Assembly (NCBI GenBank): GCA_934655835.1
Contig: CAKUHM010000004.1
Coordinates: 1-18,884 of the forward strand
Source of the DNA: an uncultured Collinsella sp.
GTDB taxonomy: Bacteria; Actinomycetota; Coriobacteriia; Coriobacteriales; Coriobacteriaceae
DNA length: 18,884 nucleotides
Direction: 5' to 3'
The notes under the pieces were generated by a model. The model saw only the letters and a program-made list of their open reading frames with translations. It was not told where the DNA came from and made no database searches. This document shows, piece after piece, positions 13,883-18,884 of this stretch. Both the position numbers and the translations under genes were made by a program. Numbering within the stretch: the first letter of the stretch is position 1; each line of letters opens with the position of its first letter.

Positions 13883-15748
13883 ATGACAAATGACTATCGC
13901 CGCGCATCCGACGGGGGCCGCGGTTCTGGACGTCCCTCGTCGCGGGGACGTTCTGGTTATCAAGGAACGGGTCGGCAATCTTACAACGCCGGGCAGTCCC
14001 GTGGCAACGACCCGGCGTCGCGACTTCGCGGCTCGGGCGGCCCTCAAGTGCATAACACCAGGTCGCGCAAGAGTTCGTCGACCGAATGGCTCACAGGCAC
14101 GCCTCTGCCTCGCCGCAAAGCCGTCATGGGCTTCATTGGGCTTGGCTTGGGCTTGGGCGTCTTTCGCCTTGCCGACTATCAAATTGTCGAAGCCGATAAA
14201 CTGCGCGAGCGTGCCGATGCGCGCCGCCTGCTTGCGCAGACTCTCTATGCCAAACGTGGCACCATCTACGACCGCAACGGTAACGTGCTGGCGTCGTCGG
14301 TCGAATGTCGCAACATCGCCGTGAACCCCCAGCTTGTCGAGGATGTTGACAAGACGGTGTCGGCGCTGGTCAAGGCAACTGGAATCGATAAAAAGACCTG
14401 CCGCAAGCTCGTTGAGTCCGATGGAACCTGGGTGTATATCAAGCGCCAGGTGGACGAAGACGACGCTGCGGCGCTGGAGAAGAAGAACCTGCCCGGCGTG
14501 CTTTTTGAGCAGGCAATGAAGCGCGTATATCCATACGGCAATCTGGCATCGCAGGTGCTGGGTGTAGTGAATGTAGACAACGACGGCTTGACGGGTCTCG
14601 AAAAGCAATACAACAAGCTTCTGACCGGCACGAACGGTTCTCTCGTACGCGAGCGCGCGAGGGACGGCAGCTATATCGCGGGCGGTGCCTATAAAAAGGT
14701 GGCTGCGGTCGACGGCGTTGATATCGTGACGACGCTCGACGTCAATATCCAGCGTGCGGCCGAGGATGCCCTGGCAGAGGCTGTCGAGAAGACAAAGGCC
14801 AAGAACGGCTCGGCGCTGGTCACCGATCCTACGACAGGCGAGATCTTGGCAGCCTGCTCGTATCCGACCTACGACCAGACCAATTTGGAAAACGCCAAGA
14901 CTGAGGATATGAACCTGCGCCTGGTCACCGACGCCTACGAGCCCGGCTCGGTCTTTAAGACGCTCGTGGCGGGCGCCGGCTTCGACTTGGGTGTCGTGCG
15001 GTCGAGTACGTCGTTTGAGGTGCCAGCGAGCATCAAGGTGGGCGACGATACCGTCACCGATGCCGACAAGCGCGACTACGCCATGACCATGGATGTGCGC
15101 GAGATGATGCGCCGTTCGTCCAACGTGGGATTTGTCCTGGTGGGGCGCAAGATCGGTGCCGACGACTTTGCCGCCTATGTGGACAAGTGGGGCATCGGTC
15201 ACAGCTCTGGTGTCGATTTTCCGGGCGAGAGCCTGGGCATCGTCAAGGAGCGTGACCAGTATGACGGCGCCACGCTGGGCTCGATGAGCTTTGGACAGGC
15301 GCTGTCTGTCTCGCCGATTGAGATCGCACGTGCCGTGGGCGGCATCGCCAACGGCGGCGTGATGATGACCCCGCACTTCTATAAGTCCAGCAAAGGCGAC
15401 GAGAAGGACTGGGGCGAAGGCGAGCGCGCGATTTCGGAGGACGCCGCATCCCAGGTGACATCGTGCATGCAGACGGTCGTGTCGGAGGGAACGGGCGTTG
15501 GCGGCGCGGTTGACGGCTATGACGTGGCGGGTAAGACCGGTACGGCCGAACGTGCCGACGAGAACGGCGGCTACCTCAAGGAGAACTACATGTCGTCCTT
15601 TATGGGCTTTGCACCGGCACAATCGCCCAAGGTGCTGTGCTATATCACGCTCGACGGAACGCCGAGCGGCTCAGATGCCGCTGCGGTGCCGTTCCAGTCC
15701 ATTATGGCCAACGCGCTCGACGTGCTGGGTATCCCGCACACGAAGTAG
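13883..15748 (+). CDS. ftsI: Class B penicillin-binding protein, FtsI/PBP2-type septal transpeptidase
   Basis: A 621-residue D,D-transpeptidase that cross-links septal peptidoglycan. The N-terminal 78 residues are cytoplasmic, basic, and rich in Gly, Arg and Ser. A transmembrane segment (about 79-97), the pedestal domain beginning with RGTIYDRNGNVLASS (125-139), and the transpeptidase domain follow. Catalytic motifs are complete: SVFK with Ser356 (356-359), SSN (412-414) and KTGT (551-554). No PASTA domain is present. The long basic tail resembles that of other actinobacterial FtsI proteins and may bind division partners. The gap after the ftsL-like gene is 17 bp and the ribosome site is weak, suggesting coupling. 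The location in the dcw cluster argues for FtsI over an elongation or sporulation PBP. Confidence 0.93.
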   Translation: MTNDYRRASDGGRGSGRPSSRGRSGYQGTGRQSYNAGQSRGNDPASRLRGSGGPQVHNTRSRKSSSTEWLTGTPLPRRKAVMGFIGLGLGLGVFRLADYQIVEADKLRERADARRLLAQTLYAKRGTIYDRNGNVLASSVECRNIAVNPQLVEDVDKTVSALVKATGIDKKTCRKLVESDGTWVYIKRQVDEDDAAALEKKNLPGVLFEQAMKRVYPYGNLASQVLGVVNVDNDGLTGLEKQYNKLLTGTNGSLVRERARDGSYIAGGAYKKVAAVDGVDIVTTLDVNIQRAAEDALAEAVEKTKAKNGSALVTDPTTGEILAACSYPTYDQTNLENAKTEDMNLRLVTDAYEPGSVFKTLVAGAGFDLGVVRSSTSFEVPASIKVGDDTVTDADKRDYAMTMDVREMMRRSSNVGFVLVGRKIGADDFAAYVDKWGIGHSSGVDFPGESLGIVKERDQYDGATLGSMSFGQALSVSPIEIARAVGGIANGGVMMTPHFYKSSKGDEKDWGEGERAISEDAASQVTSCMQTVVSEGTGVGGAVDGYDVAGKTGTAERADENGGYLKENYMSSFMGFAPAQSPKVLCYITLDGTPSGSDAAAVPFQSIMANALDVLGIPHTK

Positions 15749-15876
15749 GGGGTTACAATCTTTGGGGCGTGGTTTGTTGTCCCATATAAGGGGTGTTCAC
15801 ATGCCCTGCACCACGCATGCGCGGCGCTGGGATACAATACGCCGATAGCATTATTTAGGTTTACAGGGGAGCTGCA

Positions 15877-17301
15877 ATGATAGAGATCGCCGTCAACAAC
15901 CTCGCGGCCGCAACAGGGGCCCGAACCGTGACGGGAGAAGTCGATCGGGTATGCCGCGGGTGCGTTATCGACTCGCGCCAGGTCGAGGAAGGGACGATTT
16001 TCGTCGCCTTTCCCGGTGAAAACGTCGACGGCAATGATTTTGCTTCCCGTGCCGTCCAGTCGGGTGCCGGCGCCGTCGTGATGACGCGTGAGCCCGAGGC
16101 CGAGCTGGTCTCGCTGGCGCAGGACAAGGGCTGTGCCATCTTGCTGACCGATGATCCCGAGGAGTTTCTGCTGCGTTTGGCGCACGCGTATCGCCTGGAG
16201 CTTGGCTGCCTGGTCGTTGGCATTACCGGTTCCATCGGCAAGACGACGACCAAGGACGTGCTCGCCGCTGTGCTCGCCAAGCGCTATCGTGTCTGGGCCA
16301 CCAAGGGCAATTTCAATAACCTGATCGGCATGCCGCTCACGGTGCTTTCCGCTCCGGCCGATACCGAGGTCCTGGTGCTCGAGATGGGCATGAACCATTT
16401 CCACGAGATCGAGCGCCTGTCTCTGTCTGCCAATCCCAACCTTGCCATCGTGAGCAAGATCGGCACCTCTCATATCGGCATTTTGGGCAGCCGCGAGAAC
16501 ATCGCCCGCGCTAAGGCCGAGATTGTACAGGGCATGTGCGCCGCCGGCGACTATTTGCCGCTGCTGGTTTTGGGCGGCGAGGACGATTTTACGCCGTTCA
16601 TTCGCGATGCGTTCGCCCAGCCTGCTGGTATCGACGTGATGCTGGCCGGCGTCTCGGACGATGATGAGGTCCGTGCCCGCGACATTCGTGTTGATGACGA
16701 GGGCCGTCCGGTCTTTACGCTTGATTTTGGCCAGGGTGAGACGATAGATGCCATGCTTGCCATCCCCGGCGTGCAGTCCGTTCCTAATGCCGTTAAGGCC
16801 GCCGCGGTTGCCTATCGTCTGGGCGTGACGCCCGAGCAGATCGATGCTGCCTTTAGGGGCCTCACGATCACCGGTCACCGCCAGGAGATCAAGCGCGCCA
16901 AGAGCGGTGCCCGCGTCATCGACGATTCCTATAACGCCAGTGCCGAATCTATGGCTGCTGGCCTCGATCTGCTGTGCTCGCTTTCGTGTACGGGGTCTCG
17001 CATGGCGATCCTGGGCGAGATGGGCGAGATGGGCGATGAGGCTCCTCGCATGCATGAGCTCGTGGGCGCCTATGCCGCCGCCAAGAAGCTCGACATGCTG
17101 GCGTGCGTGGGTGGTGAGCTGGCCCAGCTTATGGCCGATGCCGCACGCATGATGGGCATGGACGAGGACCGCATCCAGGTGTTCTCCGATTATCAGCAGG
17201 TGCTCGACCGCATGGGCGGTGCGCTTGAAAAACATGATGTTGTACTGGTCAAGGGTTCCCGCTTTGTTGAGCTCGACCGCTTTGTGGAAGGTGTGTGCTA
17301 G
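15877..17301 (+). CDS. murF: UDP-N-acetylmuramoyl-tripeptide--D-alanyl-D-alanine ligase
   Basis: MurF adds D-Ala-D-Ala to the UDP-MurNAc-tripeptide, the last cytoplasmic step before the lipid stage of peptidoglycan synthesis. The 474 residues have the three Mur ligase domains: the N-terminal substrate domain (SRQVEEGTIFVAFPGENVDGNDF, 33-55), the ATP-binding GITGSIGKTTTKD (115-127) with GNFNNLIGMPLT (144-155) and LEMGMNHFHEI (168-178), and the C-terminal domain with DDSYNASAESM (349-359). GNFNN and DDSYNA favour MurF over MurE. AGGGGAG lies upstream of ATG 15877. A 128-bp gap separates it from ftsI, larger than other gaps nearby, with AT-rich stretches and TACAAT (15833-15838) that could be an internal promoter. 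murE, usually located here, is absent. Confidence 0.95.
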   Translation: MIEIAVNNLAAATGARTVTGEVDRVCRGCVIDSRQVEEGTIFVAFPGENVDGNDFASRAVQSGAGAVVMTREPEAELVSLAQDKGCAILLTDDPEEFLLRLAHAYRLELGCLVVGITGSIGKTTTKDVLAAVLAKRYRVWATKGNFNNLIGMPLTVLSAPADTEVLVLEMGMNHFHEIERLSLSANPNLAIVSKIGTSHIGILGSRENIARAKAEIVQGMCAAGDYLPLLVLGGEDDFTPFIRDAFAQPAGIDVMLAGVSDDDEVRARDIRVDDEGRPVFTLDFGQGETIDAMLAIPGVQSVPNAVKAAAVAYRLGVTPEQIDAAFRGLTITGHRQEIKRAKSGARVIDDSYNASAESMAAGLDLLCSLSCTGSRMAILGEMGEMGDEAPRMHELVGAYAAAKKLDMLACVGGELAQLMADAARMMGMDEDRIQVFSDYQQVLDRMGGALEKHDVVLVKGSRFVELDRFVEGVC

Positions 17302-17304
17302 CCC

Positions 17305-18324
17305 ATGTTCGGCAATCCCTCGTATCCAACGTATCAGGCTTTTTTGGGGCTTGGCATCGCCGCAGCCATTGCGCTGCTGCTCATGCCGTGGTGGATCAAG
17401 CTGCTCAAGGTCGAGGGTATCGGCCAGCAGGTTCGTGCCGACGGCCCCAAGCGTCATTTGGTTAAGCAGGGAACGCCCACCATGGGTGGCGTTGTCATCC
17501 TCGTCGCGATCTCGCTGACCTGCCTGCTGATGGGCAAGCTCACCACCGAGCTCGTACTCGTGCTGCTCGCCACGCTGGCGACCGGCGTGCTGGGCCTGAT
17601 CGACGACCTGACCTCCGTTACGCATGGGCGCTCGCTCGGTCTGACGCCCCATGCCAAGATGATCGGCCTAACCATTATCTGTGTCACCTTTACGGTACTT
17701 GCCGTCAACTGGTGCGGCGTCGCCCCCGAGATTCGTTTTCCCGGTGGGTTGACGATCGACCTTGGCGTGCTTTCGACCACCATCTGCGGCTATTCGTTCC
17801 CGTGGCTCTATATTGTCTTTTGCTGGCTGATGATTGCCGGTCTTTCTAATGCCGTGAACCTGACCGATGGCCTTGACGGTCTTGCTGGCGGCACCTCCAT
17901 GATCGCCATGCTCGCCATGGCTGCCATGGCGTTTTTGCACGGAGACGTGAACCTGTCCATCTTCTGCACCGCGTGTGCCGGTGCCTGCTTGGGCTTTCTG
18001 TGGTTCAACTGCTATCCGGCGAGCATCTTTATGGGTGATACCGGCTCGCTTGCTCTGGGCGCCGCGTTTGCCTGTACGTCCATCATGACTAACACCGAGG
18101 TCGTCTCCCTCATCATCGGCGGCCTGTTTATCGTTGAGACCCTGTCGGTCATGATTCAGGTTGTCTACTTCCACTTTACGCACAAGCGCGTCTTCCTTAT
18201 GGCGCCCATCCATCATCATTTCGAAAAGAAGGGTTGGGCAGAGACCAAGGTCGTCATCCGTTTTTGGATTATCGCTGCGGCATTTGGTGCCGTTGGCCTT
18301 GCTCTGTTCTTCCAGTTGGGATAG
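17305..18324 (+). CDS. mraY: Phospho-N-acetylmuramoyl-pentapeptide-transferase
   Basis: MraY transfers phospho-MurNAc-pentapeptide to undecaprenyl phosphate, giving lipid I at the inner membrane face. The 339 residues form a polytopic membrane protein with about ten hydrophobic segments. Family signatures are present: GTPTMGG (56-62), LIDD with Asp100 and Asp101 (98-101), NLTDGLDGLAGG (185-196), FMGDTGSLALG (242-252), and the histidine-rich loop APIHHHFEKKGW (300-311). It starts 3 bp after murF; the GGAAGG in the murF 3' end serves as ribosome site, so translation is coupled. murD starts 9 bp downstream. Confidence 0.97.
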   Translation: MFGNPSYPTYQAFLGLGIAAAIALLLMPWWIKLLKVEGIGQQVRADGPKRHLVKQGTPTMGGVVILVAISLTCLLMGKLTTELVLVLLATLATGVLGLIDDLTSVTHGRSLGLTPHAKMIGLTIICVTFTVLAVNWCGVAPEIRFPGGLTIDLGVLSTTICGYSFPWLYIVFCWLMIAGLSNAVNLTDGLDGLAGGTSMIAMLAMAAMAFLHGDVNLSIFCTACAGACLGFLWFNCYPASIFMGDTGSLALGAAFACTSIMTNTEVVSLIIGGLFIVETLSVMIQVVYFHFTHKRVFLMAPIHHHFEKKGWAETKVVIRFWIIAAAFGAVGLALFFQLG

Positions 18325-18333
18325 TGGTCTTTC

Positions 18334-18884
18334 ATGCCTCTTGCTGATGTCTTTAGCCTGCTCGTTTTGGGTCAGGGCAAATCCGGTCTCGATGTCGCCC
18401 GCTGGGCGCTGGCACATCCCGAGCGCGTAAGCGCCGTTACCGTGTATGGCGGCGGCATCTCTGAGCCCAATGACGCCACGCGTGCGCTCGAGGCTGCTGG
18501 TGCGTCGTTTGTCTATGGGACCGAACAGGTCGAGGGCGCCTATGACGTATGCGTGACGTGCCCGGGCATCTCGGAGTTCTCGGGCTTCTTTAAGGCCGGG
18601 CGCGAACATGCCGCTCAGATTATGGGTGAGCCAGAGTTTGCCTATCGTCTGTCGCCCGATAACTGGATTGCCATCACGGGCACCAACGGCAAGACGACCA
18701 CCACGTCGCTGACTGATTATCTGCTCAAGGCTGCCGGCGAGGCCAGCGTAGCCGTCGGCAACATCGGCGAGCCGCCGGTCAACGAGATTGACGGCCGAGC
18801 CCACAACGAGTGGTTTGTGGCTGAGCTCTCGAGCTATCAGATTGCTACGACCACCGAGCTCCACCCTCGTGTGGCGGTGCTGCT
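18334..18884 (+). CDS. murD: UDP-N-acetylmuramoylalanine--D-glutamate ligase (5' part)
   Basis: The frame runs open from ATG 18334 to the window end (183 codons plus 2 bases), so the gene is cut by the window, not truncated. MurD adds D-glutamate to UDP-MurNAc-L-Ala. Visible features are the Rossmann-like N-terminal domain (LLVLGQGKSGLDVARW, 9-24), CPGIS (76-80), the ATP-binding AITGTNGKTTTTSL (113-126), GNIGEP (142-147) and AELSSYQ (163-169). CPGIS and ELSSYQ distinguish MurD from MurC, MurE and MurF. The ribosome site is weak, and the 9-bp gap after mraY suggests coupling. Confidence 0.93.
   Translation, partial: MPLADVFSLLVLGQGKSGLDVARWALAHPERVSAVTVYGGGISEPNDATRALEAAGASFVYGTEQVEGAYDVCVTCPGISEFSGFFKAGREHAAQIMGEPEFAYRLSPDNWIAITGTNGKTTTTSLTDYLLKAAGEASVAVGNIGEPPVNEIDGRAHNEWFVAELSSYQIATTTELHPRVAVL

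Noticed and set aside
13859..15622. 587-codon open frame on the minus strand across the PBP gene
   Set aside because: Antisense shadow of ftsI. The plus-strand protein has complete catalytic motifs, while the minus frame shows no domain and no sensible ribosome site.
15640..17652. 670-codon open frame on the minus strand across murF
   Set aside because: Antisense shadow that spans ftsI, murF and mraY ends; no domain is seen and the plus-strand genes are certain.

Overview
The window looks like a chromosomal segment of a high-GC, fermentative, Gram-positive anaerobe. I infer a coriobacterium, probably Collinsella or a close relative. The basis is strong C/G-ending codon use, an arginine deiminase operon carrying a YfcC-type exchanger, a pyrG-xerD pair, and an actinobacterial-style division/cell-wall (dcw) cluster whose class B PBP has a long basic N-terminal tail. 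The species assignment is inference; no rRNA gene is present.

Layout. Positions 1-78 are the 3' end of a first arginine deiminase gene, followed by a terminator (139-176) and a PLP-dependent aminotransferase (228-1352) with its own terminator. A 574-bp, locally AT-rich intergenic region (1353-1926) is densely packed with dyads and direct repeats. It precedes a second arginine deiminase gene, arcA (1927-3168), then arcB (3274-4269), a terminator, and an arcD-type YfcC transporter (4417-5895). Together these import arginine, convert it to citrulline and then ornithine plus carbamoyl phosphate, and export ornithine. No carbamate kinase gene is in the window. About 665 bp without a gene (5896-6560) hold a run of hairpins and terminators and a degenerate 74-bp tandem repeat. 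A DUF1846/UPF0371 gene (6561-8042) and a small winged-helix regulator (8299-8637) follow, each as its own terminated unit.

The second half starts with pyrG (8816-10477), tightly coupled to a xerD-type recombinase (10480-11421) that ends in a REP-like 20-bp perfect hairpin terminator. A 462-bp intergenic region then carries a strong sigma70-type promoter, a G-rich track with TGGGN direct repeats that look like MraZ boxes, and two related palindromes. It drives the dcw cluster mraZ, rsmH, ftsL-like, ftsI-like PBP, murF, mraY and murD (cut by the window end). All these genes are on the + strand with short gaps and no internal terminator that I can see. murE is missing from its usual place between ftsI and murF.

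No CRISPR array, tRNA, rRNA, transposase or phage gene is visible. I found no clear new multi-gene system. The most interesting unexplained signals are in non-coding DNA: the mirrored pairs of 21-bp-spaced repeats upstream of arcA, the MraZ-box/G-quadruplex/palindrome assembly upstream of mraZ, and the exact duplication of the arcA 3' end.
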